A DNA stretch of 64,000 nt, taken from NCBI GenBank assembly GCA_905116865.2, contig CAJHNH020004890.1, positions 884,001 through 948,000 of the forward strand. The letters run 5' to 3'. Each line of letters starts with the position of its first letter. The first letter of the stretch is position 1. The translations under genes were made by a program, and so were the position numbers. Shown here piece by piece: positions 55,107 through 63,420 of this stretch. The notes beneath the pieces were generated by a model. That model did no database searches. It was not told where the DNA came from and saw nothing but the letters and a program-made list of their open reading frames with translations. Source of the DNA: Candidula unifasciata. Its lineage: Eukaryota; Mollusca; Gastropoda; Stylommatophora; Geomitridae.

Positions 55107-55909
55107 TATTTATAAAACCCGTTAAATCAAAAATGTATGTGAAATGTATTTTTTTACCGTGTAAAATAATTACATGGTAAAAAATACATATCACATACAA
55201 ATAATCAAAAGGGAAAAAAGTATAATGTTATACCTAATATCCCAGTGTGTGTTACGGGGCCCCACTGCGGGGAAAACCAGACTAGACTGTCTCCCCAACA
55301 AGCATGTTGTAGGAGTCGATCAATTAAGTCGGAGTGCATTTGCCCGAGCAGCAAGGAACAACCAACTGCACACAAATAAGTCAGTAAAACATATGTACAG
55401 CAAAACTCAGTTCCTGGCACAAAGCCAAAGTACAGATGGGCAAACAACCAGGACTTTCCGACGAAATTTATAGCCAGTGAGCAAAAAAAAAGAATGCCTA
55501 CTTCTAGTGACTTTCAGCATTCTGAATCTGCAAAGTCATTTCATTAAGTGCAGTGTCGGCGTATTAGGAACATATGTCCAGGGTCGGCATATGTATGGTA
55601 TACTGCTATGAAAGGCATCAGCGTGGCAAAGTCCCACTGCTTATCTTGTCCTAATTACAATCTATCCTTACCATGACAGTTCCTGCCAGCTTGCTTATCA
55701 CTAGCGGTGTCAACTTTACCCTCCTTACACTTTAGTCTTTAGTACTTTAGTAGTCTGTGCTGCGCTATCAAAATAAAAGTTTAAACATTAAATACAAGAA
55801 ATGCAGCTTTTTTTTTAAAGAAAAGCATTTATATCTCTAACCTGTAAGGCCCAACAGCTTTAGGTGCTTTTGGTGTGCTAATAATTCGTCTAATGATATT
55901 TGCAGCCAT
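45341..55909 (-). CDS. RIDA: RidA family deaminase (UK114/HRSP12), copy B, six exons
   Basis: Second RidA gene; the expected reaction is the same as for copy A, hydrolysis of reactive 2-imino/enamine intermediates to keto acids and ammonia. Exons (minus): 55842-55909, 52394-52499, 50991-51045, 49993-50061, 47093-47148 and 45341-45397. Lengths, phases and GT-AG splice sites equal those of copy A, and the frame closes at 136 residues plus stop. The start is MAANIIRRIISTPKAPK. GPYSQA keeps the usual Tyr (residue 22). YISGQIG is at 33-39, PAR with Arg108 and VEIEAVAV with Glu125 are present. A hand alignment gives 96 of 136 residues identical to copy A. The canonical Tyr makes copy B the better candidate for the ancestral activity. 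Confidence 0.94.
45955..46215 (+). mobile_element. LINE-B extreme 3' fragment in RidA B intron 5
   Basis: Starts GTTGTAAGGGCCCTTTGGGG and ends GTGCTATGATATCAGTCCCTA, collinear with the last 250 bp of LINE-B. It is inserted antisense to the gene. Confidence 0.65.
46225..46500 (-). mobile_element. SINE, S3-type, in RidA B intron 5
   Basis: The minus strand carries the AGTGGCTACCGACTTGCCTG head and the core AAATAGGTACCAGGAAATAT, then GCTGATCACATCACC. Diverged family member. Confidence 0.5.
47093..47148 (-). CDS. RIDA: RidA copy B, exon 5
   Basis: Acceptor TGTTTGTAG. The exon codes YFSGSKPARAAFQVAALPK. The donor is AAG|GTAAAA. Confidence 0.94.
47985..48052 (+). repeat. GA/GACA-rich simple repeat
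   Basis: AGAGAGAG passes into (ACAG)n and (AC)n, then AGAGAG again. Confidence 0.9.
48100..48500 (+). mobile_element. LINE-D 3' remnant in RidA B intron 4
   Basis: AGAAAGGCTGCAGGAGTGAC and ACAACAGTATTAAGTGTC have counterparts in 21320-21600 in the same order. The 74-codon frame at 48238-48462 is part of this remnant, not a gene. Confidence 0.6.
48600..48725 (+). repeat. Rep4 dispersed repeat, copy f (partial)
   Basis: TGTATGCAGGCTGTTGGTTC, GGCAGATGCACTCCGACTT and ACATGCTTGTTAGGGG in family order. It is cut by the LINE-E end at about 48730. Confidence 0.7.
48730..49665 (-). mobile_element. LINE-E 3' fragment in RidA B intron 4
   Basis: The minus strand reads GNALSPFLFNLALEKIIRK, RILVYADHIDIIGE (the RT catalytic YADD with the second Asp changed to His), YMYLGANFNCCNMLREEI, and KIYKTLIRPVVLYGSET. 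Broken frames follow to about 48735, including a Trp/Arg-rich tail. The catalytic change and the frame breaks make it inactive. Confidence 0.8.
49119..49592 (-). pseudogene. LINE-E reverse transcriptase fragment, YADH variant
   Basis: A 157-codon frame covers the RT from just before the YADD motif to the thumb. The motif at residues 25-28 is YADH; most active RTs need both Asp. The frame is otherwise intact to LYGSETKR. It lies sense to RidA copy B within intron 4 and lacks its own start. Confidence 0.75.
49993..50061 (-). CDS. RIDA: RidA copy B, exon 4
   Basis: Acceptor TATTTGCAG. The exon codes VVKTTVLLKNISDYAAVNDV to YAK. The donor is AAAT|GTAAGT. Confidence 0.94.
50415..50695 (+). repeat. 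Rep4 dispersed repeat, copy g (near full length)
   Basis: Starts CTGTAAACTCTGGCAAAATG and ends CCTGGAACCCACAAAGGGG. The usual TTGTTTTCCCCACAATGGGG stretch is replaced by a C-rich tract (50636-50658). Confidence 0.75.
50991..51045 (-). CDS. RIDA: RidA copy B, exon 3
   Basis: Acceptor CATCTGCAG. The exon codes VLKNLGSILEAAGSSYDK. The donor is AAAG|GTTTGC. Confidence 0.94.
51505..51790 (+). mobile_element. SINE family S3, copy in RidA B intron 2
   Basis: The tRNA-like head GAGGTAGCACAGTGGCTAGG (box A), box B-like GGTTCCAATTC, then the core GTCGACAGCCTAAAATGGGT and a tail CTAGCATTATATGCC. This is the most complete plus-strand example of the family. Confidence 0.75.
51800..52393. other. Intron 2 of RidA copy B, remainder; no gene
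   Basis: No further repeat or frame is recognised in this part of the intron. Confidence 0.4.
52394..52499 (-). CDS. RIDA: RidA copy B, exon 2
   Basis: Acceptor TTTTCTCAG. The exon codes SQAVQVNNTLYISGQIG to AETEQ. The donor is CAG|GTGATT. Confidence 0.94.
52980..53110 (+). mobile_element. S3-type SINE core fragment
   Basis: GGTTGACCCAGCAAAAAATGG plus ACCAGATAATGTCC and GATGATGACCACATAACCC match the S3 core. The tRNA-like head is missing. Confidence 0.55.
53100..53460 (-). mobile_element. LINE-D-like C-terminal fragment in RidA B intron 1
   Basis: The minus-strand frame reads MKWKWFSYLVRKQPDQ, RKARGKPRKTWINGVAETC and ENHNTALQAGISMKTKEEE. It is collinear with the end of the copy at 24530-25330. 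The S3 core fragment lies directly against its 3' end. Confidence 0.65.
54342..54532. repeat. Large imperfect palindrome inside the TIR element
   Basis: Arms containing GAAGGGGCTAAACTAGATGG and CTATAGTGCCAC(C/A)TCCGAGA recur inverted around a 40-bp spacer (54408-54447). It may be a second, nested foldback element. Confidence 0.85.
54640..54694 (+). repeat. Two-copy direct repeat
   Basis: TTTGAAGTTGTCCCGAGGCG occurs twice, at about 54643 and 54671, with a 28-bp period, inside the TIR element. Confidence 0.9.
55034..55106 (+). repeat. (TA)n then (CA)n microsatellite
   Basis: TA dinucleotides at 55034-55091 pass into CA repeats at 55092-55106, 36 bp beyond the TIR element. Confidence 0.97.
55245..55480 (-). 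repeat. Rep4 dispersed repeat, copy h
   Basis: The reverse complement contains the family landmarks CTCGGGCAAATGCACTCCGA, GATCGACTCCTACAACATGC and TCCCCGCAGTGGGGCCCCG in order. Confidence 0.75.
55842..55909 (-). CDS. RIDA: RidA copy B, exon 1
   Basis: Codes MAANIIRRIISTPKA to GPY and two bases of Ser23. The donor is CAG|GTTAGA. Confidence 0.94.
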
Positions 55910-56060
55910 AGTTAAAAAAGCAATCGTTTCCCAAGTGAAGACAGTCTGTTCTCAGTCTTTCGCTGGCCGCTGTCGTCTGCTTGTGATGTCGAAGCGCGGA
56001 ACGAAATAAGTGCAACTTTTGGATGTACACAGTACACAACACTGAGGGCTTACTGCGCCA
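55910..56060. promoter_or_regulatory. Presumed promoter and 5' UTR of RidA copy B
   Basis: Immediately upstream (minus strand) of the RidA B start codon. No TATA box is evident. The sequence is somewhat richer in GC than the introns. The assignment is by position only. Confidence 0.35.
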
Positions 56061-56100
56061 GTGTTCCTCAATCTTTTTACACCAGACAGCCCTCGTTGGG
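56061..56100 (+). mobile_element. hAT-like terminal motif
   Basis: CAGTGTTCCTCAATCTTTTT resembles a hAT terminal inverted repeat (CAGTGTTTCTCAACCTTTTT type). No matching other end was located. Confidence 0.35.
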
Positions 56101-56257
56101 AAAGTTTGATGAAATGATAACTTTTTTAATGAGACCTACTCTGTGGTCTGTTGAAGAACAAAAAAGGAGCACAAAATATTGTCTTCTTTCTTCTTCGATC
56201 CTTCTGTCAAAAAACTTATATCAGGAGGCCGGTAGCCTTTATGAAAGCAATCATAGG

Positions 56258-56600
56258 GGGCTGCGTGGTCTCGAAGCATGGTGTTCACCTCGAGTGCTGG
56301 AGGTCCCCAGTTCAAGCCCCGGTGAAGGCTGGGATTTTTTCAAGTGGACTTCTAGTAATTTCCCCGGGCTCTATGTAGTAAGATCTGACGCCCGTGTGTA
56401 TTGTTGAGGACGCAACAATCATTTGGCAGTTGGAAATCGAAAAAGTGTAGCCCGGGCAAAATTTGGAGTTATAAATATACCGAAAGTATTTGGGTTCCTC
56501 GCCGGTGCCACGAAGTTTGTGCACTCCGCTGAGAACCTTCGGACTCAGGCTTGAGTCAGAAGCAGAACGGAACATATGGGTGCCATGATGTTGATCCGTC
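56258..56600 (+). mobile_element. SINE family S2, copy 3 (full length)
   Basis: The head GGCTGCGTGGTCTCGAAGC, box B TTCAAGCCCCGG and the body with GGGCAAAATTTGGAGTTATA and GACTCAGGCTTGAGTC end at GGGTGCCATGATGTTGATC. This is the reference copy for the family in this window, about 340 bp. Confidence 0.8.
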
Positions 56601-56789
56601 ACCTAAACCTAAAGCTATCGTGCAGTCCATATCCCTCCATATCCCTTTGTAGAAGTACTCGCCGAAAGTCTGAATACACTGTACCTCTATAGAAAGGCGA
56701 TGAAGCGAGTCTTGAGGAGAAAATTTTGCGTGTATCAAGCCACCTTTCTTTGATACTAGACTGTATTAATGTTTAAGCCTCTTGGTAGA

Positions 56790-57290
56790 TTAAATCACTT
56801 CTTTATACCACGTTACTGCCACTTCTGGCCGATCTGTCCACTATTTCATTTTCTCCCAGGCCACCGTGACCTGGAATCCACTACAGTACTGATGAGCCTA
56901 AGTGAATCAGCTGTTTCGTCAAGTCTACAAACTGCGAACAGTCTACGAATTGCTTGTAGAACTGACAGGGCATCAGTCAGAAAGACCACTCTGCTATACA
57001 TGCAGGGCTGTTGTTCGTTCATCAAAGAACATGCCACCAGAAGTGCCTATGCTCTGTAATTGGAGGAGTATGAACCTGTTGCTATAGCTTGTTCAAATGT
57101 TAAACCATCTGGGCATTCTGTAAATATTCCTCTTCCTCCATCTCTTATTGCTCTCTTGGCTGAAACCATCTGCATGAACTCTAATCCAGCTCTGGTGTGG
57201 ATAAAGTCTATTGATCTCTCCTTCTGTAATAAGATTTCATGTCAGTGCTGCTCATAGATGATTTGGAGGAGATCTCTGTTACAGTGGTTC
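56790..57290 (-). mobile_element. LINE RNase H remnant
   Basis: The minus-strand frame 56846-57037 reads VVFLTDALSVLQAIRRLFA, an RNase H strand with the catalytic Asp. Upstream broken frames continue it. It is a different family from LINE-B. Confidence 0.6.
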
Positions 57291-57829
57291 TGACCGTTGA
57301 CAGGTTATCCCTTAGCCGGGAAGGGGGGGGGGCGGGTGCAGTAATTGTACGGTTTCAGGGGCACATTTGAGACTATGAGAGGGAGTCTGAGGTCAGCAAG
57401 CTTGGCATCTGCGTTCTTAATGAAACATGTTCTCTTCAGTCTAGCCCTCTGAGTGTTTCTGCAGTCGGCTTCGCAAGGGTTGATCTTTCAGGTGGTGGTA
57501 TTTAGAGAGCTGGATGAGGAGCTTTGTCTCTCTCATGTGATACAGAGCACGGAGACCCGTAATTGTTTCCATGTCTCATATGGGCGTGGAGCGCATGGCC
57601 CCTGTCACAATGCGGAGAGTCTGATTTTGAATCTTTGATTCAATAGGCAAGAAGGTAAAATTAACGTTGAATGTCTGAAGTACTCACTGGAACGAACAAG
57701 ATAGTATATTCTATCATATATACCAATCAGTGATGTAGTCTGAGAAGTTTTCATATACATATTTGGCTTGTTTGTGCAAAACACACTTTCTGCATCTGAA
57801 TGCCATAGTTCGGGGGCCTCACTATGGAT
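57291..57829. other. No gene recognised
   Basis: G-rich tract at 57325-57334. Frames are short and unassigned. Confidence 0.4.
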
Positions 57830-58015
57830 TGGGGAAGGGGGGGGGTAGATCCACGCCCCCCCCCCCAAGCATGTCGTAAGAATCCCTTAAGGGGGTTTCC
57901 TTTAATCAGAGTGAATCTGACGGAGAGGCAAGGAACCATTAATCTGCATACAAATAAGCCAGATCTGTAAAACGGTTGTTTACTGGAATTAACAGTCGGT
58001 GGACGTGAAGAAAAC
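57830..58015 (-). repeat. Rep4 dispersed repeat, copy i
   Basis: The reverse complement runs from GTCCACCGACTGTTAATTCC and CTTATTTGTATGCAGATTAATGG to a C/G-run region at 57836-57868. Confidence 0.7.
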
Positions 58016-58254
58016 AATACTATATGTAGTTTATCTTCCTCCATAGCAGTTTCTGATCAGACTATGAGCCATCTTAGTAAATAATAGAGCACCCTATTTC
58101 ATCGTGAGCATTAAGGCAGTAGTGCTACGTTAATTGCTTATGATGTCTATGAAAGCACTGAGATTTGCTGTTACAAATGGCATTAGGAAAGTAATGCGTT
58201 AGGCCTACATCTTTTTCATTCAGATTCATTCTAAAAAATCAGGCAAGAATGGAT

Positions 58255-58640
58255 AGCAACATTAAGCACATCGCTGCCCTAACCTTCATCTTTGTGCCAG
58301 GTCATGTGGGTGGGTGTTCAAGAGAACGAACGTGCAGACTATCTTGCTGACACTGCAGTTGCTATGGCTTGTCCAGTACTGGACAGAAGTCATGTTATCA
58401 TTGCCATGCGCTGCACTTACCGTACCAAGGAGCACGCCAAAGGACATGACTCCATATCCCTGTCTAAACTGATGGACATGGGGTGCAGCCTGGAACTGCA
58501 AGAAATGAACATTTCACTAAGGGGACAAGACGTTTCATTAACCAAAACAGAACAAGCGTCATCAGTCGTTTTACACTTGTGGAGCTTTTGAGGAGGAGAT
58601 CGGAGCACCTACGGATCTGTGGAGAGTGCTGTGATGATAA
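58255..58640 (+). mobile_element. LINE RNase H C-terminal fragment
   Basis: The plus frame 58292-58591 reads VGVQENERADYLADTAVAM, the end of an RNase H domain (N-E-x-A-D), then ECCDDN-type text in another frame (58600-58640). It is 5'-truncated. The family is related to, but distinct from, LINE-B. Confidence 0.7.
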
Positions 58641-58689
58641 TCAATTTATAATCACTAATCACTATTCATTCTAAAAATAATAGCTCCGC

Positions 58690-58990
58690 TAATTCGCTAC
58701 AATAGAAGATGAGGACAATATGCGTTACAAACAGCGAATTATCACAAAAGTTCTGATTGTAGAAGAAGAAACTGATGAACGTTTGTGTGCAGTGTATGGA
58801 AGTTGTGCAGTCAATAGGAATACTGCTGGGCCAAGCGAATGAAAGATTCAGATAGTGTAGAGACGGACCTGAAGATGTTATTCGCGCTGCAAAGAAATGG
58901 CTAGGGGAACAGGAAAAACCTAATAAAGGCAAGCTGTGCATGCCATTGTTTCACGCTGGCGCAGAAGTAGGCAGAGATTATATAGAAAAT
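58690..58990 (+). other. Possible decayed mariner-type transposase scrap
   Basis: A frame reads ERLCAVYGSCAVNRNTAGPS, resembling the helix-turn-helix of mariner transposases. There is no TIR or further support. Confidence 0.2.
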
Positions 58991-59299
58991 TAAATGTGCA
59001 AAATACAAATACTGTCAGCGAATTTCTCATAAATGTTTCACAAACAATTTGGAGACGGGGTTGGGGGGGGGGGGAGGGGAAGAGATGTGGGGCACTACTT
59101 TTTGATTACAAAAATTCTTTCAGACTGAGATTTTACTTCTTCACCTGTCAACATCAGCTGGACTGGGGTAGCCCATTTTCCTGAAAGGGAGTCATGTGAT
59201 GCAGTCCATTGGCATTACAAGCTGCAAGCATCAGTTCTGCTCTACCACAGTGGTAATTAATGTCACTGATTTTATTAACTAGATACACTATTGATATCT

Positions 59300-59575
59300 T
59301 CTTCTTCACGTTCACTGGTTCAAACTCCAACGGAAAATTCTGGTTGTTCATCCACTTATGGACTCCAGCCTTGTTCCAGAACCTGTTGCGTGTATATTCG
59401 TTTCACATGTCTGACTCATTTGCATGCAGACTGTTGGTTCCATGCCCCTCAGGCAGATGTACTCCGACTTTGAAGGAAACTCCCAGTTACTCTACTCTTA
59501 CGATATGCTTTTGGGCAGGCATTGGGTCTATTCTTGTTTTCCCTCACAATGGGGCCCCGGAACCCACACGGGCAA
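59300..59575 (+). repeat. Rep4 dispersed repeat, copy j (near full length)
   Basis: Starts TCTTCTTCACGTTCACTGG and ends GGGGCCCCGGAACCCACACG. All internal landmarks are present. Confidence 0.8.
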
Positions 59576-59799
59576 CAATTTATATTAGAAAAGGGACGAG
59601 TTTGGTGGCGTATACTAAACTTGACATCTGACTTCAGGCAGAGAAGAACATTGCGGTGGATACATGATATATAATAGGACGAAGAAATTCAGCCTGAAAG
59701 CTCAGAGACGCGGAAAAATAGTGCACGACTCTTCTGTGCCAGCAGATTCTGCAGCATGCTTTACTTCAAACGTATTGGTGTTACCTTTCCTTTTCAGTT

Positions 59800-60500
59800 A
59801 ACAAAGAAAGCAGACAGGAATCATGCTGCATGGCCAACTCATATTCTCTACAATATTGCCCAGTCTTTGTGCTATGGAAGTGGACTTCAAGCACAGCCTT
59901 AACTGGACTTAAAGGACATCCTCTATGGCAGTGGCTCGCAACCTTCCTTATGCCGTAACTCTTTAATAAAGTTCTTCAAGTTGTGGGGAACCCCAACCAT
60001 ACAATCATTTTTATTGCTACTTCATAACTTCAATGAACATGTGTTTTCCGATGGTCTTAGGTAACCCTTGTGAAAGGGTCCTTGTTCGACCCACTGACTG
60101 AGAACTGTTGCTCTATGGTGAATTACAGATTGGTTGAAAAAGTTGGGGGTTGACCTCTATTACAATTTAAAGATTTGTGCACGCAGAACATGAATGAAAC
60201 GGGTATTAATGTGGATTCATGGAACAAGATGCCATGGATCACACTGTAGTGAAAGGGAACATTAGGCAGGGAACAGTGCCAACGGACTGCAGGCAGGTTA
60301 AAAAAAAAAGCTTTAAAAAAACTAAGCATCTGAGAGGACACATATCAAATCTGACTGGTGGCAACACTAGTCCTGAAATGTCATGTACTTATTGCGGAGG
60401 ATTTCCTTAATGTGAGCTGGTCTGGCTAGTCACACTAATTGTTGCCATGGGTTATCCTTCTCTTGCCTCCCTATAGCATAATGAAACGCTATAATTAGGA
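59800..60500 (+). repeat. Dispersed repeat Rep5, interrupted by the hAT element
   Basis: The left part (59825-59928: ATGGCCAACTCATATTCTCT, TTTGTGCTATGGAAGTGGAC) matches 27650-27720. A further part (60410-60500: GTCACACTAATTGTTGCC, then CTCCCTATAGCATAATG) matches 27435-27530. The SPIN-like element sits at 59929-60110. Confidence 0.5.
59929..60110 (+). mobile_element. hAT non-autonomous element, SPIN-like
   Basis: The 182-bp insert is flanked by a perfect 8-bp duplication, CTCTATGG, at 59921-59928 and 60111-60118, the hAT signature. The ends (CAGTGGCTCGCAACCTTCC, and GACTGAGAACTGTTG at the right) are imperfect inverted repeats. The interior has ATTGCTACTTCATAACTTC and TGTGTTTTCCGATGGTCTTA. These match my recollection of the SPIN (Space Invader) consensus, a hAT family known for horizontal transfer among vertebrates and reported in a few invertebrates, including a pond snail. 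The body is shortened relative to full non-autonomous SPINs. Confidence 0.8.
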
Positions 60501-60549
60501 AGGATGGAAGAACAATAACAAGATAAGAGCCAGTAACTGGTAGCAACAG

Positions 60550-60775
60550 TCCCTCTGTGGGGAAGAATGAATAGACCCACTGCCCCCCCCCCCCTCAACC
60601 AAAGCATGTCGTAAAAGTCCTTTTAAGTTGGAGTCCATCTGCCTGAGAGGTGAGGAACCTACACTCTGCATAGAAGTCAGCCAGATCTGTAAAACGGATG
60701 TTCACACAAAGCTCAAGGTATGTCCAGAAGTGGATAAAGAACAGAACATTCCACCAAAGTTTACAGCCATTGTTC
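60550..60775 (-). repeat. Rep4 dispersed repeat, copy k
   Basis: The reverse complement contains TTCTATGCAGAGTGTAGGTTC, CTCTCAGGCAGATGGACTCC and GGGCAGTGGGTCTATTCATTC. Confidence 0.7.
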
Positions 60776-60779
60776 AAGA

Positions 60780-61460
60780 ATTAGCTTCGAAGTTACTTTA
60801 TGCTTCTGACTGTTTTGTTAATGCAGTTTCCACATTTGGATGGAAGTCTACAGTTTTGCTGCCTAAGCTACTGAGTTTAGTGCTTGGTGCAGCCCTGTGA
60901 GCTGTGTTTTTCATGTGGAATTCCTTTCCATTTGTGCAGCAGTTGAGTTGTGGTATTCAATTTATCCGGCGGTAGCTGGTTTAGGAGTGACCTGACAAAA
61001 TACCTTATGTAATAATTTTGAATTTATATAGACAACTAATAGTGACCAACTATGTCCATCAACAACAAACTTCATTTCTGGTGTCGACTGTTGGCTTTGG
61101 CACTTATAGTAAATACCCCTGACTAAATGTTCGTTCTCCAGTTTTTTAAATGGGACAGTGAGAGATATTTCATTTGATTTCCACTGGCACAGCAACAGAA
61201 CAATTATAAGGTGACCCGACTGCAGGGATGTTGAAACCTCAAGTAAGACTAAGACTTCCATCAGCATCATTCTGAATCATGTTCAGAATGTCTGTAAATG
61301 TGTCTGCTGCACTCAGATAAAACATAAGCCTGACATAATCGTGATATGCCATGCTGATAAATATAGGCTGTGGTTTATCATCTCATAAAATCATGAATGA
61401 GGTCTGTGTTCTTGTTGTGCTTAACCCATCAGGAAAAGCATTTCAAGTGTTTATCTATTT
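60780..61460. other. No gene recognised
   Basis: The segment 61180-61265 (CACTGGCACAGCAACAG, then GTTGAAACCTCAAGTAAGAC) resembles 44060-44125. No coding frame is supported. Confidence 0.35.
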
Positions 61461-61464
61461 GTCT

Positions 61465-61640
61465 AGCCCGTCTCTCTAGCGTAGTTGGCTAAACCGGATT
61501 GCGCGGTGAGCGGGTGACGAACTCCTTGTGGTCCAGGTTCACTCCCGGGGGTGGGCAGAAAAGCCACATTTCTCCCAGATTTACGGTTTTTAAAATGGAA
61601 TCAAGGCCGAAAGGTTGCGATATCCATAATACTGAGCCTA
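61465..61640 (+). mobile_element. tRNA-derived SINE (S4)
   Basis: CCCGTCTCTCTAGCGTAGTTGG (box A region) and GGTTCACTCCCGGGGG (box B-like) about 60 bp apart, then a body with CCACATTTCTCCCAGATTT. It is a single copy in this window, so family status is inferred. Confidence 0.5.
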
Positions 61641-62080
61641 AGGGTTAACAACTCATGGCTTCTGGATACTAAAACAAACATGTCTTTGTCTTGTCCTACT
61701 TATTTTCCATCAAGCTTACCAGCTGTCAGTTAGTTTTTGAGTTTGTTCCTTCCCATAACATGTCCACAAAATCTTGAATGTCTACATTTAATTCCTCTAA
61801 TGTGTTTACAGTTTTCATCCGTATCATGATGGACTGCCCTATTTATTTTATGTAGTTATTACCATATCTTTTCCATACTTTTTATCTTTGTTTCTCATTC
61901 TCTCTTCATGTGTCCTTAGGTTTTCATATGTATCTTTTGCCTTGTAAATTCTAGTTTCAAGCTGAACAGTATAACCTGTTTTCTCAGTCTGTGTTACTTC
62001 AAGTGCAAATATATGGGTCTTAGCGCTTGTTTCCAAAGAATTTGTTTGATTCTCATGAGCTCATCATCTGGTTGTTGTGT
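61641..62080. other. No gene recognised; possible LINE scrap on minus strand
   Basis: The minus strand near 61730-61800 reads DIQDFVDMLWEGTNSKT, slightly like a LINE C-terminal FGHVMR segment. Too weak to assign. Confidence 0.25.
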
Positions 62081-62084
62081 CTAA

Positions 62085-62150
62085 TCAGTTTAGTCCTTCT
62101 ACCAACCAGTTTAGTCCTTTTATCAACCAGTTTAGTCCTTCTGTTATGTG
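62085..62150 (+). repeat. 24-bp short tandem repeat, three units
   Basis: CAGTTTAGTCCTT(C/T)T followed by ACCAAC or ATCAAC occurs three times. Confidence 0.85.
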
Positions 62151-62254
62151 CAGATATAAATTAACAAAATGTTTCTGCTTTATGAGTATACGCATTTGGT
62201 TTTTCCTTATAATAACAATCCAAACTGAAATACTAAGGGGAGGAACTCTTTTTC

Positions 62255-62505
62255 ACCCCTTTAGGCGTATAGGGTATATAGAGCTAGAACTATATTTTTA
62301 TAGACCAATCAGCGCAAATTAGTGATGTGGTCAGCATCACACCGGCCACCTTTACTTTCCTAGACTACACCCAGTACCCACTCAAGGCTGGGTCGACCTG
62401 GGATCAAGGTCATTTTTGAAAAATGTCCGGCTCCAACAGGGAGCGAAGCCACAACCTTCCGATCCGCGACAAGCGTCTAGTCGCTCGGCCACGGCGTCTT
62501 CCGAA
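62255..62505 (-). mobile_element. SINE family S3, with tRNA-like head
   Basis: The minus strand reads GACGCCGTGGCCGAGCGACT (strong tRNA box A), a box B-like GTTGTGGCTTCGCTCC, then GGTCGACCCAGCCTTGAGTG and CCGGTGTGATGCTGACCAC. It has a different tRNA head from the 51505 copy but the same core. Confidence 0.75.
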
Positions 62506-62824
62506 ATACTAATTTCAGTGTAAAATCTGCATGGTTGGTTATGTGTTTTTATTTTACATTTTATCATTATTTAGGATGGTGCAAGCTGAAGACACAATTG
62601 GACATGTGTGCATCCTTGATTAATTTGAGCAAGGAGAGAAGTGGGTCAAGGTGTACGAACAAGTTGTGTACGGTTCTAATCACTTTAGGTCGTGAGTGCA
62701 GAGGCTGGCCAGCTGGTGCTGCAGAATCAGAAGTTCAACAAATGATTCCTTACAATTCCAACCCAGGTGATGTGATTATCTAAACAGATGTCTCTGTGTT
62801 GAGGGGCAGATGAAATGCATAGGG

Positions 62825-63420
62825 GTTCATAGCAAACTCGAATGGACGTCACTTAGTGCAGCAAAGCCTTGCATATGATATCACAACGTCTAGTTTGAGA
62901 ATGGAGTTAGTCTCTGCTGCCTTCCGCTGGCTTGAGAATAAGCTGTACACGCATGCCATGATTGTAACACAGAGCATGTTGAGAAAGGTGAAGACATGCA
63001 ATCTTCGTGCAGAGTGGCAAGCATCACTTCAGAGGTCCCGGTTAGTTAGCATCCTTTGGAAATTTTCTCCAGGTTATGCCGGTGTGTTGGTTAATGAGCA
63101 GGCAGACAGACTGGCCAGTTCTGCACCACTTGGTGATGAATTGATGTATGACAAGCGAGATATTGTGAGAGCCATTTGAGAACGAGTGAACAGTGCAGAT
63201 GCGCAGATAGATCATTACGGTCTAAGGAGAATGGCGCTGTGAGGAGTTACCAGGGGATGTGGCCGACACTCAACACTCTGGGGAAGGATGAGACGGATTG
63301 CAATCAGACGGCTACTGGTGCCATTGGAATTGGAACTCTTCCCTTGCAGCTAAAGATAGGGACTGAGCACTTATGGGAGTGTCCCGAGTGCTGTGATGTC
63401 ATTTCCTTATTCAGCGTTCA
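62825..63420 (+). mobile_element. LINE-B 3' fragment
   Basis: The plus frame at 62856-63179 reads MELVSAAFRWLENKLYTHAM, SILWKFSPGYAGVLVNEQAD and RLASSAPLGDELMYDKRDI. It then breaks at a TGA and continues at 63176 to the ECPECCDV end. An RNase H Asp position is altered (IVTQSM in place of IVTDSES). Defective. Confidence 0.8.

Noticed and set aside
58690..58990. Mariner transposase gene
   Set aside because: Only about 20 residues resemble a helix-turn-helix. No TIR, TA duplication or DDD region was found, so it is kept only as a very weak call.
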